Assembly: GCF_902459465.1 (NCBI RefSeq)
Contig: NC_047078.1
Location: 8,518,333-8,582,332, forward strand
DNA: 64,000 nucleotides
Direction of reading: 5' to 3'
Origin: Asterias rubens
Taxonomy: Eukaryota; Echinodermata; Asteroidea; Forcipulatida; Asteriidae
The translations under genes were made by a program, and so were the position numbers. Below are positions 45,401 to 53,814 of this stretch, piece after piece (the stretch's first letter is position 1; every line of letters starts with the position of its first letter). Below the pieces are notes generated by a model. The model saw nothing but the letters and a program-made list of their open reading frames with translations. It searched no databases and had not been told where the DNA came from.

Positions 45401-46566
45401 CAAAGCCAAACCTAAAAAGAAAGGGCATTTTGGGAATTATACAAATATGTGATTAGAGTCATATGTTTTATGCTTTATATTTTTTCTACCACCAAGTAGA
45501 TTTTTTGAATTCAGGAGACATATCAGTTCTGAAAGAAATGCCCTGCTTTATAGGTACTGCCTTGGCGGAAGGTAGAAAATTGGCCAGGACTACTACCTTA
45601 GCTTTAGTGGATCGAGGGGACTTCTCGTTATTAACTTCACTACCGCAGAGTGAGCTCATAGTGGTCTCAACATTTCGACTAACTTGCTCTAGTCATCGCA
45701 GGAGACAGAGGAAATAGGAAAGATGTTGGCCTATTTATAGGGGTTCATAGGTTTCAGTGTAGAGTCAGTCACTGCTCTGTTGGTTCTCCTAAAAGGAGAC
45801 CTGTGGTTTGTGGGCTCATTCAAAGAAACTTGATAGTAATGTCAGTTTTGAAAGTTCATTTTATTTTTTTTTCTCTTGAAGGATGAGAAGAAGCAACCGT
45901 ATGAATGTCATGTTTGCAATACTCGCTATTCATGTGGAGCAACGTTAACAAGACATCTTAAGATGAAGCACAAATTCAAATGGCCATCTGGTCATAGCCG
46001 CTTCAGGTGTGTAACTCGTCTATCTCCGAATCTGAATTAAATAAGTTATCACACAAGCATAAATATAGCCCTATGGGCCCCTAGGATGGTTGAATTACTG
46101 ACTCTAACTGGTTGATGTAATATCTTGATTCAGATACAAGAAGCAGGACGATGGACTATATCGCCTTCAGACTGTCCGTTACGAATCCCTGGAACTCACC
46201 GAGCAAATCTTAAAGGAGAAGCAGCAAGAGCAGCTTGACGACGTCCCAGTTGAAAAAATGACTGCCATAGAAAACAATAATGAAGATTTGGATGAAGATT
46301 TCATGGACGAAGAATCAACCATTCCAGATAGAGTTGATGACCAGAGATTACTTGATGAAACGTGCAGACTAGCTGATGTAACCGAACGACTTGAGAGCGA
46401 GACTAGAAGATTAGCGGATGAGACTGGGAGATTAGCGGATCAGACGGAAAGATTAGCGGACCACATTAGATCAACTGATGAGCCCAACCATTTAGAAATT
46501 AGTAGTGTATGGTCCCAGAGTGAACAAACTGTACCATCAGACTTGAGCTTAAAACTAGGAGATTAG
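39410..46566 (+). CDS. HINFP: histone H4 transcription factor HINFP (nine coding exons)
   Basis: Coding exons: 39410-39590, 40480-40709, 41629-41737, 42297-42449, 42936-43013, 43857-43977, 44553-44688, 45882-46006 and 46134-46566. All introns are GT-AG, and the phases join cleanly to 521 residues, close to the ~517 of human HINFP. It carries about ten C2H2 modules, from CEWDNC in exon 1 to CHVCNTRY in exon 8. The fifth (CNDCGSLF...DHIARQ) lacks the last His, as in human. [32 protein letters not shown] and [13 protein letters not shown] are HINFP hallmarks. After these come the conserved [14 protein letters not shown] segment and a lineage-specific tail of heptad-like RLADETG repeats. HINFP binds H4 promoters with NPAT at G1/S. 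A non-coding first exon probably lies upstream, since an acceptor precedes the ATG at 39365. Confidence 0.95.
39676..39830 (+). repeat. GGGCACC repeat in HINFP intron 1
   Basis: AAGGGCAAGGGCACCAAGTC, AAGGGCACCCTATCAGGAAA and CCCTGTGAAGTAGCA. Confidence 0.7.
40110..40400 (+). repeat. GGGCACC repeat plus foldback-end fragment, HINFP intron 1
   Basis: 40110-40265 is a good copy of the GGGCACC family. 40330-40400 (CATGGTGTTATCGCAAACCT ... CACCATGCAAAGTTTCAAAT) matches the end and right flank of the foldback at 60648-60886. Confidence 0.65.
40749..41100. mobile_element. large foldback element with GTTTGCGGTAACACCATG ends (HINFP intron 2)
   Basis: Two ~150-bp arms face each other around TTAAAAGCGATTAAAAGCAG. 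The arms include GTAGACACACACACATGGTG, AGTAGATTGTTCGGGTGTTC and GAGACTTCTCAGTTCTGAAA with their complements. The outer 18 bases are shared with the foldback at 60648-60886. Other copies of its flank (GCATTGCATGGTGAGGTATC) occur at 54905-54950. Confidence 0.9.
41108..41275 (-). repeat. GGGCACC repeat, reverse, HINFP intron 2
   Basis: GGTCATTGCCTTGGTGCCCT, CATGAGGGTGCCCTTTACCA and TGTCCTTGCCCTTTCAAAAA. Confidence 0.7.
42483..42780. repeat. CTTAGCAA and GGGCACC repeats side by side, HINFP intron 4
   Basis: TTTCATAAAGCTGCTAAGCA and a second ATTTCAAAGAGCTGCTAAGC are followed by TTGCCTTGATGCCCTTGCCC, so the two families are interleaved. Confidence 0.6.
43087..43120. repeat. AATTC microsatellite
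   Basis: About six AATTC units in HINFP intron 5. Confidence 0.85.
43204..43715. mobile_element. TAGGACG foldback element split by a SINE (HINFP intron 5)
   Basis: Left: GTCGATTTCACCAAACTCTT...AACTTAGGATTA. Right: ATCTTAGGACTTAGGACGGG ... TAAGTTAGGACGAGTTACTC ... GCGTTTTGTGAAAT. An uninterrupted copy is at 51827-51985. Confidence 0.7.
43238..43575 (+). mobile_element. tRNA-derived SINE, plus strand
   Basis: The head GGTGGCACGGTTGGCTTGTG...GCGCTCGCC and TGGTTCGATTCCCGG are A- and B-box-like, with the B box duplicated (GTTCGATTCCCG twice). The body has GGTTTTCCTCCCTCAGGAAA. It ends in CCCCCCAAATTATTATTATT. The same SINE lies reversed at 57535-57815. Confidence 0.8.
44195..44465 (-). repeat. 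SINE/LINE-like fragment
   Basis: TTTATGTCGCGATTTCTCAC, CACCCGAAGGGACTTTCAAA and CTCAAACCCACACTCTGCTA resemble the reverse of a tRNA-headed SINE ending in a CGCTATATAA-type tail. Assignment is loose. Confidence 0.4.
44723..45140 (+). mobile_element. tRNA-derived SINE, second family (HINFP intron 7)
   Basis: The head GTGGCTGAGCGGTTAAGATC and GTGGGTTCGAATCCCCAGCC look Leu/Ser-tRNA-derived. The central domain has GACACTTAACCATTGCTTCG and ATGGGACGTAAAGCCGTTGG. The tail is CGTGCGCTATATAAGACTTT followed by ATT repeats. About 400 bp and near complete. Confidence 0.82.
45500..45720. repeat. fragment related to the 40749 foldback
   Basis: GGAGACATATCAGTTCTGAA, TGCCCTGCTTTATAGG and CACTACCGCAGAGTGAGCTC resemble pieces of that element's arms. 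Confidence 0.4.
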
Positions 46567-46730
46567 CTGATGAGAGAAGGAGATTATCTCAAAAGACAGA
46601 GATTAGCTAATCAGATAAGATCAACTGATCCGCCCCCACCATTTAGAAATTAGTAGTGGATGGTCCAAGAGTGAACAAAGAGTACCAGCAGACTTGAACT
46701 TGAGACTAGGAGATTAGCAAATGAGAGATG
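46468..46730 (+). repeat. 150-bp tandem duplication across the HINFP stop codon
   Basis: AGATCAACTGAT starts at 46468 (coding) and 46618 (after the stop). CATTTAGAAATTAGTAGTG, ATGGTCC and GAGTGAACAAA follow in both. The end of the reading frame was duplicated into the 3' UTR. The period is 50 codons. Confidence 0.9.
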
Positions 46731-46942
46731 GAAAATATCCATTGGAGATAATCTCAAAAGAACAGAATAATTTAAGCAACTCTTCCGAAAACGAAATTCA
46801 GTATTTAATGTACTGGTACATAAATATGCTACTGGATATTAAAAATCAACAGTAATAATAATAGTCATGTTCAATAACTTTTTATTTTGTTTGTATTCTT
46901 ATGTTTCCACATACCACAAAGTATGGTTTGTTTCTCATTCAT

Positions 46943-46953
46943 AATAAAATAAA
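46943..46953 (+). terminator. HINFP polyadenylation signals
   Basis: AATAAAATAAAC, two overlapping AATAAA hexamers about 380 bp after the stop, the first good signal on this strand. Confidence 0.6.
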
Positions 46954-47195
46954 CAAAGTTGAAATTTAAGTTGTGATTTATTGTTTCTTGGTTTATGGTT
47001 TTGCTGTATACATGTACATGTATTTGTTTAAAAATAAAAAATAATTACATGTAGGCTACACTTGGGCCTATTTCAAGATAAGAATTACATGCCTAGTTGT
47101 AGGGCGGGTCTTTTTAAAAGCAAATTATTTATTTCCAGGATGGACGAATGAATTAATAATACATGCCTGACAAAATATTACATGCATGCAGACAA

Positions 47196-47330
47196 CAAGG
47201 CATTTTCTCTAGTTGTAAAGGGCACCTATGGGGAAATTACCAATATTATAGCATTTTAAGGGCGCGAAGGCAGGGGGGCATGGATGGGGGAAATCGCCTG
47301 TAATGCCTCCGTGAAGTACTGTTTGGCCTG
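47196..47330 (+). repeat. GGGCACC repeat between HINFP and H2A.X
   Basis: AACAAGGCATTTTCTCTAGT...AAAGGGCACC, CATTTTAAGGGCGCGAAGGC and CCTCCGTGAAGTACTG. Confidence 0.65.
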
Positions 47331-47477
47331 TGCATGCAATTGACAATGATACATTTCCAACACTACAACGCTATATTGTTAGGCCTATGTTTTATTTATC
47401 ACTTATTATCAATAAATATCCTGTCCCATTTTATTAAATGAAAGTTATTCACAAGGAAACGAGTCAACAAACATGGT

Positions 47478-47503
47478 ACATTTCGTCTCTTTTGTTTTTG
47501 TGT
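47478..47503 (-). promoter_or_regulatory. histone downstream element (purine-rich)
   Basis: On the minus strand AACACAAAAACAAAAGAGAC follows the stem-loop at the spacing expected for the U7 snRNA-pairing histone downstream element. Confidence 0.6.
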
Positions 47504-47504
47504 T

Positions 47505-47520
47505 GGCTCTGAAAAGAGCC
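47505..47520 (-). terminator. histone mRNA 3' stem-loop
   Basis: On the minus strand GGCTCTTTTCAGAGCC is the canonical 6-bp stem and 4-base loop recognised by SLBP. It begins 26 bases after the TAA. It marks a replication-dependent histone mRNA end. Confidence 0.97.
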
Positions 47521-47545
47521 GGTTGATTTGAGTTTACTGGAAACT

Positions 47546-47953
47546 TTAATACTCCATGGATTGCGAAGACTTCTTGCCGGCCTTTGCAGCAGCGCTCTTC
47601 TTGGGCAGAAGTACAGCCTGGATGTTGGGCAGTACACCTCCCTGTGCGATGGTGACTCCACTGAGAAGCTTGTTCAACTCTTCGTCGTTGCGGATGGCGA
47701 GTTGCAAGTGACGGGGGTTGATTCTCGTCTTCTTGTTGTCACGGGCGGCGTTACCGGCCAACTCGAGGATCTCAGCGGCCAAGTACTCCATGACGGCAGC
47801 CAAGTAGACCGGTGCACCGGCTCCTACTCGGTGGGCATAGTTGCCCTTGCGAAGGAAACGGTGGACACGGCCCACGGGGAACTGAAGCCCGGCTCTTGAG
47901 GAGCGGCTCTTGGCCTTGGAGCGGGCTTTTCCTCCTTTTCCACGTCCAGTCAT
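47546..47953 (-). CDS. H2AX: histone H2A, H2A.X type
   Basis: Single exon, 135 residues. Full H2A fold: basic N-tail ([20 protein letters not shown]), [12 protein letters not shown], the acidic-patch and docking region ([20 protein letters not shown]) and LLPKK. The extended C-tail carries an SQ, ending [10 protein letters not shown]2A.X normally ends SQ[E/D]-aromatic. Here the last four are S-M-E-Y and the SQ lies two residues earlier, so the ATM/ATR site is altered or shifted. The start is the only sensible Met; an upstream in-frame Met at 48091 would add a non-histone leader across the TATA box. The gene converges with HINFP. A canonical H2A with a drifting tail is the alternative, but the SQ and the HINFP linkage favour H2A.X. 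Confidence 0.95.
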   Translation of the reverse strand: MTGRGKGGKARSKAKSRSSRAGLQFPVGRVHRFLRKGNYAHRVGAGAPVYLAAVMEYLAAEILELAGNAARDNKKTRINPRHLQLAIRNDEELNKLLSGVTIAQGGVLPNIQAVLLPKKSAAAKAGKKSSQSMEY

Positions 47954-48020
47954 GATTACAGTTGTTGATGTACGATTCGTCAAGTAAAACAAATTAAAGG
48001 CTGGAATGTGTTCTTCGGTT

Positions 48021-48103
48021 TTTATACCTGCTTTTAGACCGCGGGAAGTATTGCGTTGCTGACCAATAAGATTTTGTAAACAACCGCGCATCGATCAACC
48101 AAT
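48021..48103 (-). promoter_or_regulatory. H2A.X core promoter: TATA box and two CCAAT boxes
   Basis: On the minus strand TATAAA is at 48026-48021, about 70 bp before the ATG. CCAAT motifs (ATTGG on the minus strand) are at 48063-48067 and 48099-48103. This spacing is typical of histone promoters, and the start site would be near 47994. Confidence 0.7.
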
Positions 48104-48189
48104 CAGACAAGAATTTGTTACGACTCCTACGTCCGCAATCAATTATGGGGGAACACACAATAGCTGGTACTTCATCACAAAATCTGGTC

Positions 48190-49858
48190 ACGAAATAGCT
48201 TACGCTGTTTACCAGTGAATTAAATGGTAGTCTTTTTTTCGAGGCGTGTATTTACAGCAGCGATCAGGGCTGTTATTTTATAAATTTCATGATTTATAGT
48301 TTGGCTAAGAAGAATAGAAAACACAACAACTACGGGGAATAGAATATTTATTCCTCTGTACGTACAACAACTCAAAGGAAATGAGGGTCCAAATAACATG
48401 CCAAACAAGGTCCCAGAAAGTATTAGCAACTCAACAAATTCGGGGCGTGTTTCAACGGTGGCGCTATTTACTACATAAAATAATATCGGGGAGGTGTGGG
48501 GACATGCTAAAACTGCAAATAATGATTAACAATTACATTACACAAAACTACTGAACTTTGAAACTCAATAAATTGTTACAACATGTCAATCGTATACAAT
48601 TAAATTATAATCGCAAACAAAAAGGAATAGTTGTGTAGTCTTCCTCCAAAGAAATGCAATGGCTAAAGCAATAACTTGCCTCTTGAGGGCGCTAAACTCC
48701 CCTGGTTGATAAAGTGCGATTTCCGAATGTTTTTGTCAAAAATACTTTTCAAAAAGGGAGCAAAATCCCATCTCCTACCTTAGTGTTGTGACTTCTTGTA
48801 GTCGTTCTGTTCGGTAAGTCGTATTCTTTTGGCTCTTTGATATCCACACCGACGTAAGGCTAAATAAAGAAGGCTTTCATTGCGGCTTTCGTTGACGTTG
48901 TTTCTGTGCCGTTCCCTACGCTCTTTGGACGGCGGGGCAGAGCGGAATGAGTTGCGTGGTGCCCGGAGTTGAAATGCTTGGAAATGTGTTCTTGTCTCGA
49001 TCTCCATTGTGTACTGGGAGTTTCAGGAATTCCTATGGCAGAGTTTTAAGGGAAGGGAGGTATTTCTTCTGCATACAGTGATTAAAGAACAATGGGGGAA
49101 GAATGTCACTGTGTCGCAGTCGCACATGATTATCTGTCAATCTACAAAAGACTACAAAACTACATTCTTCAATTGTTCAACATTTGCACGGTGACGATTG
49201 TTGGAATGTTGGGGGGGGGGGGGGGGGGCGGTCTGCTGGCTGCCTCTGTTGGCAGTTCATTCTTCCTTATTCCACTGCCACATTTACTTGAACAACCTGG
49301 CGTATATTATATATAGAACGATTGTTGTAGGCGATGTTGTCAAGCAAATAGAAATGCCTTTTCTCTATTTATTATCTATTGAATTTTCTGAATAAGGTTT
49401 GTTGAACCATTTCTACCTCCATGGTTGAACGTTAATTTATACTAGGCTCCAGCAGGTTTGATGAACAACAATAACAATGCAACAACTTCAAGAGAAGGGC
49501 GGGGCCTGACATCAGTGTGGTTTTGATTTTGAGCTGAAATAGATCCAACTAAAAAAATTGCTACATGTTGTAAATAATATGAATAACTTTATTTTTTTTA
49601 AATACCAAAATGGAATCTCTACTTTTTCCCTTGTATTGGGGGTTGTTTGAATTTACTTCAATTTAAATACAAATAAAATAAAATCTGTAAACAAAAACAG
49701 TTATTAATTGGTTAGTTAATTTTGTTGCATTACCACAACTTCTTAAAGACTATCATACATGTGCATGTATGATTTATATTAACCCTCAAAACAAAGTTAC
49801 TGTTTGATTTTTGACAAGTTAATATCTGATCGTTTTTTTTATTCTACCTTTATCTTAG
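48190..49858. other. H2A.X-ANAPC13 intergenic region
   Basis: A GC-richer patch at 48860-48990 may be the ANAPC13 promoter or a non-coding first exon. A 75-codon minus-strand frame (48780-49007, Arg-rich) crosses it, with no domain I recognise. A poly-G tract lies at about 49208-49227. The rest is AT-rich. Confidence 0.3.
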
Positions 49859-49884
49859 ACTCGCAACAAGACCTAGAGCAAGAG

Positions 49885-50765
49885 ATGGATTCTGAGTATG
49901 TTCCAGACGGACGTCTTCTAGACATTGTTGATGATGCGTGGAGGAAAGACAAACTGCCACACGATGATATTGCTGTACCTCAGGCAAGTCATAATGCCCG
50001 GTTCATACAGTACATGTACTTCCTGCGAATGTGAATGAGATGCAAATTTAACAACACAACTCTGTTTTGGCTGTGAATTGGCAAGATAGTTGAGCTCCAC
50101 TCAACTGCTGCAATTTATTCATTGCGAATTTGTGACGTCAACATTTGTATTGCATTCGCCTTTGCATTTTTGCGGGAAGTATGAACCAGGCTTGAGTCCC
50201 AGCAGCTGTTCATCTAAAAAAACTAGCCTTGGTTCAAGACTCTCACCATAGATTTCTATCATAGACCTTTTGGCAAATACCCATTGTGCAAGCGCTTACT
50301 GTTGAATGAGGTGCATGCTGGTCATGCGCCTAATTCAAAGCCCACAGAGCGTATACCGAGTATTTGCATTAATGTCTATGGAAGTTCGCTCACTATGATA
50401 GTAGTTCTGGGCATGACGGTGGTTCGTGGTTGATAGCACGCTCTATTGGTGTCTCAGCAATGGAAATAAGTTGCAGGAGTAGTGAGATAATAAACAACAG
50501 GAGCGCCTTGAACCAAGACTACTTAGGATATTTAAAAATGAAAAAACTTAGCTAGCTGGGAAGTCTAAAATTCTCTGATGAAAAACAAGCCAAGTCAAGT
50601 TCATTTAAGTTAATTTTTGTTGATTCATCTCCACAGGCTGAGCTTCCAGATGTGTTTGCAGATGATGGTATGTCAGCGGAGACTATAAAAGAACAAGAAG
50701 AAAAATGGACAGACCTCGCTTTGCAGAACCTTCATGACCCCCAGGGGTCAGGTCAGGGGTCATGA
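49885..50765 (+). CDS. ANAPC13: anaphase-promoting complex subunit 13
   Basis: Two coding exons, 49885-49983 and 50637-50765, give 75 residues against 74 in human APC13. The motifs DGRLLDIVDDAWRKDKLPHD and KWTDLALQNLHD are diagnostic. APC13 (yeast Swm1) is a small structural subunit that steadies the TPR scaffold of the APC/C ubiquitin ligase. The ATG lies 26 bases inside an exon that starts after ATCTTAG at 49859, so there is at least one upstream non-coding exon. The intron is phase 0 and starts with GC: CAG|GCAAGT. The neighbouring GT would bring a stop in the next exon, so GC-AG is the supported reading. The tail after LHD (PQGSGQGS) is lineage-specific. Confidence 0.95.
49995..50193. mobile_element. 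inverted-repeat MITE inside the ANAPC13 intron
   Basis: The left end GCCCGGTTCATACAGTACAT faces the right end GGGAAGTATGAACCAGGCTT. The interior repeats GAATGTGAATGAGATGCAAA-like phrases inverted. A solo end lies at 23425-23460. Confidence 0.65.
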
Positions 50766-50987
50766 GATGTCATCACTTAATAATAAGTAGGTACATGTAT
50801 GTGTTGTTACAACCAAAATTAAGAAAAAATTGTGTCTTTCTGAAATTGCGCATGGGTTTTCAGGGTTCGCCCTTAACTTTTTTTAGTCACTGGCCAGCAG
50901 GAACATTTGTTTAGCTTGTCATTTTACTAGTCAGTAGGCCTTTTTTACTGGTCAATCTTAACCAGCCAGACCACTTGGAGTGAAATC

Positions 50988-51145
50988 TTGAGTGCGTTTT
51001 GGCGACCCCTACCAGAAACTTTGGTCATCTGTTGAGCGTTTTCGCGTGTCCGGACGAACCGAAGCGTCGATCCTGTTCAGACCAACTAGTAGCCGACAAG
51101 TTGATTCTGTTGGGCTTGGGTGGGGTCGCCAAAACGCATTCCTAA
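50988..51145. mobile_element. MITE with GCGTTTTGGCGACCCC inverted ends
   Basis: GTGCGTTTTGGCGACCCCTA and GGTGGGGTCGCCAAAACGCA face each other about 150 bp apart. Confidence 0.75.
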
Positions 51146-51240
51146 TCTGGGTGATTTAACTGCCATTTGGCCAGCTGACCACCGTTAGTGTTAAGGGAGA
51201 ACACTGGTTTTCACTATTTTCTCTAAACTAACACAACAGA

Positions 51241-51534
51241 TTAAAGGATTTGGGTACCTACAGGGTTTGAAGATGATAGTAGAAAGCTTCCCTTGAATTA
51301 TTACTTACCGAGGTGCTGTAGTTTTTGAGAAATGAGTAAAACAATGTCATGAAAATACGTTTGTAAAATAATTTTCATGACATTGTTTTACTCATTTCCA
51401 AAAAACTACCGCACCTCAGCAAGTAATATTTCAAGGGAAGTTTTCTACTATCATTATCTTCAAACTGTGTAAGTTTAGTGTAAATCTGTGGACATTGTGT
51501 TTTTTGACCTACAAAAGTTACATACACCCTTTAA
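51241..51534. mobile_element. TTAA foldback element family E
   Basis: Starts TTAAAGGATTTGGGTACCTA and ends GTTACATACACCCTTTAA. The long arms share GAGAAATGAGTAAAACAATG and its complement CATTGTTTTACTCATTTC, with a short spacer at about 51350. Confidence 0.82.
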
Positions 51535-51644
51535 GCCCAAATATTCACAGGTTTGTTATTTTATGTATGGTTGATCAAACAAAAACATGAATACTCCCTG
51601 CGACTATTTTGTCAGCTCTACCTACCAGGCCTTGAATTACATGC

Positions 51645-51790
51645 AGACCACAGAGGCCATGGCCTCCCTGGCCCCTGGTCTTAGCCTTGGTGCCCTTCAA
51701 AAGTTTCCCATTGACTTAAAGATTTTCCAATGAGAGTGCCCTTTGCAAAATGAAAACGGCCTTGTCCTTTCAACATGTTCAAAGATGAAG
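51645..51790 (-). repeat. GGGCACC repeat, reverse
   Basis: CAGAGGCCATGGCCTCCCTG, TTGGTGCCCTTCAAAAGTTT and GAGAGTGCCCTTTGCAAAAT. Confidence 0.5.
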
Positions 51791-51821
51791 TTCCTGGCCT
51801 CACCTACCAATCCTGCCGTCG

Positions 51822-51985
51822 ATTTCACAAAACTCTTCGTAACTTAAGATTGATCTTACAACTTAGGACGAGTCCCAACCCTGCACTGTAGCATGCAGAC
51901 CTTAAGATTAATCCTAAGTTAGGACAATTTACTCGTCCTAACACGAGATAAGACGAGTCCTAACTTTTTGTGAAATTGACGGCTG
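51822..51985. mobile_element. TAGGACG foldback element, uninterrupted
   Basis: GCCGTCGATTTCACAAAACT...AACTTAAGATTGATC faces GACGAGTCCTAACTTTTTGT...GAAATTGACGGC. ACTTAGGACGAG recurs inverted inside. Confidence 0.75.
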
Positions 51986-52019
51986 TACATTATCTTTCAC
52001 TTAATTATCCTAAATTTTA

Positions 52020-52429
52020 TTTGATTGGTAATTTTTTTCAGGGACCTCGTCGATGGTGCAACTGTTCTCTCTTGGGTGCTACATGTAGATGGTTTGTGAT
52101 GGATTGAAGATACACATTACTACCGTGTCATCATTTGGGACGCATTCTCATTGAACAATTTCCTTTGTGAAGCATGGCCACACAAAATGCCTCAGTTACT
52201 AACAGTGTTCACAAAGCAACGTAATAATAATGGCTTCTTTATATATCGCTCATATCTGTCACTCAGTGGTGACACTCATTCGAGGCGCTTCAACATTCAG
52301 TAGTTTCTTTCAAGGTATTTGGGACTACTAGGTTCGAAGTATGAGACCTACTCCCTGTTTACATAACAGCAGATGCTGTGGCTTAATATGCAGACAATCA
52401 AACCACGAAACCTGAGCAAACCCCTGCAC
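52020..52429. other. gene-less; SINE-like fragment near 52220-52420
   Basis: TTCTTTATATATCGCTCATA...GTGACACTCATTCGAGGCGC resembles the tail side of the element at 44195. No exon was seen. Confidence 0.3.
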
Positions 52430-52890
52430 TTTTGATAAGTGCACTGGGCAAGTCTACCAATCGTCATTCCACATCTCCTCTGTTAAACTCTCTACACTGG
52501 CTGCCAAATGACAAAAGGATCAAGTTCAAAACACTACTCTACATCTACAAAGCTCTGAATGATCCGTCACCTGTCTACCTGAAAGACTGCATTGCCACCC
52601 ATGTACCATCTAGGGAAGGCCTGCGATCAAGCCGGGACGTTACTCATCTTTCAATCCAAAAGAGTAACAGGCGGGTAGGCGATGGATCGTTCTGTGTTTT
52701 CGGGCCAACTCTCTGGAACACATTACCTCATAACATAAGATCCTCTCCAACAATTTTTGCTTTCAAACGCAACCTCAAAACTTATTTATTCTAGTGTATT
52801 ATATTTGCTATTGTTTGTGTGTAAAGCGCATTGATCATTTTTTGTTTTAATTGCGCTATATAAGAGCTGGTTTTATTAGTTATTATTAAT
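52430..52890 (+). mobile_element. 5'-truncated non-LTR retrotransposon (CR1/L2-like) 3' end
   Basis: The 120-codon frame to 52794 is the conserved tail of CR1/L2/Rex-type reverse transcriptases. LLNSLHWLPNDKRIKFKTLL, IYKALNDPSPVYL and FGPTLWNTLPHNIRS are characteristic, and the ORF ends NLKTYLF. It lies downstream of the catalytic RT domain, which is missing. The 3' UTR has GTAAAGCGCATTGATC...GCGCTATATAA and ends in TTATTATTAAT, a short-repeat tail typical of this group. Confidence 0.88.
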
Positions 52891-52894
52891 CTAG

Positions 52895-53034
52895 AACAAT
52901 GTTTGTCTGGTACGGATATCTCTTCTCCAGTAATTCATGTTGCCATATCGCCTACAATAACAAAGCAATCGTCGCCAACAAGAATACTACTAAGCACTAA
53001 ACGAGGAATGCGTCGTACAACAGCAATAGATGAG
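52895..53034 (+). CDS. candidate internal coding exon, unknown protein
   Basis: An open frame of 46 codons begins after an acceptor-like TTAATCTAG and ends at GATGAG|GTGGGC. Two bases complete a codon at the start and the end is phase 0. The other two frames contain stops. The peptide is Ser/Thr-rich then basic (SPTRILLSTKRGMRRTTAID is its end), with balanced codon use in an AT-rich setting. I do not recognise the family. The next exon might begin after CTTCAACCAG at 53321, which opens 43 codons. The acceptor is also the tail of the LINE, so it could have been supplied by the insertion, or the frame could be chance. Confidence 0.28.
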
Positions 53035-53352
53035 GTGGGCATGCCTTAATAATAACATTTCATTTTATTCATAAACACCCATATTTCAACCGTTACCATA
53101 GTGGTTACAGTACAAATTTTACCCCAAAAAAAGCCCATTACAAAACATTCTTCTGACGCATTAAGAAACCAACAAAATTTGTCGTATTTTCTGAAAAATA
53201 TATTTTATAAATATTTTATAATATACTCTTAATAATACCACCCATAAGCAAGAAACTTTCAATACATTTTTGTTATATCATTACACTTATAGTGATTTTT
53301 CTTTTTGCTTCAACCAGTGGGGGTGTGAGGGCTTTGTCGCACCAAGCAATTT

Positions 53353-53661
53353 TTACAGCTTACTTAAAGGCAACCATAGAAATAAGACCCGAAGAATGCC
53401 GAGTGGGACATTGTGCGTGCAATTTTGTTCTGAGACCATCCAGTAGACGTCATTGACCAATGGAACCACGTAGTGTTGGTCTTTGTGCTCGCATGTCACG
53501 AGGTGCGATAAGCCACCTCCAAAGACGATGCATGGGGTAGTCAAGCTCAGCGTTCTCCGGGTTTGTTTTTCTATGGAGGCAACCAATTGCAGTCGGATGG
53601 AATAAACCAGGCCTGTATGCGTGGTTGCTTGTAAATTGCAAATCTGACATGGCCCTAACAA
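53353..53661 (-). other. 102-codon ORF, unassigned
   Basis: Minus-strand frame with a GC-richer core (TTPCIVFGGGLSHLVTCEHK). No domain I know is visible. Its start lies in the tandem duplication at 53635, which argues against a simple gene. It may be a relic of a mobile element. Confidence 0.15.
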
Positions 53662-53797
53662 TTAAGACCAACCCTTTATTTAAAAGGTCTGTTTCTGCTG
53701 AGCATAAATCAATCAATTGCAAATCTGACATGGCCCTAACAATTAAGACCAACCCTTTATTTAAAAGGTCTGTTTCTGCTGAACATAAATCAATCTT
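53635..53797. repeat. 81-bp tandem duplication
   Basis: AATCTGACATGGCCCTAACA ... TTTAAAAGGTCTGTTTCTGC occurs at 53641 and 53722 with about one difference. 81 bp is a multiple of three, so minus-strand frames also repeat. Confidence 0.95.
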
Positions 53798-53814
53798 TCT
53801 CATCTGAAACGACA

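Noticed and set aside
46560-46730. Extra coding exon after the HINFP stop
   Set aside because: It is the second copy of the 150-bp duplication; the frame is closed by the TAG at 46564 and no splice site bypasses it.
47528-47899. 123-aa plus-strand ORF opposite H2A.X
   Set aside because: Antisense shadow of the strongly codon-biased histone gene.
47954-48091. N-terminal extension of the H2A ORF to 181 aa
   Set aside because: The extension covers the TATA box and 5' leader and does not resemble histone; the MTGRGKGG start is certain.
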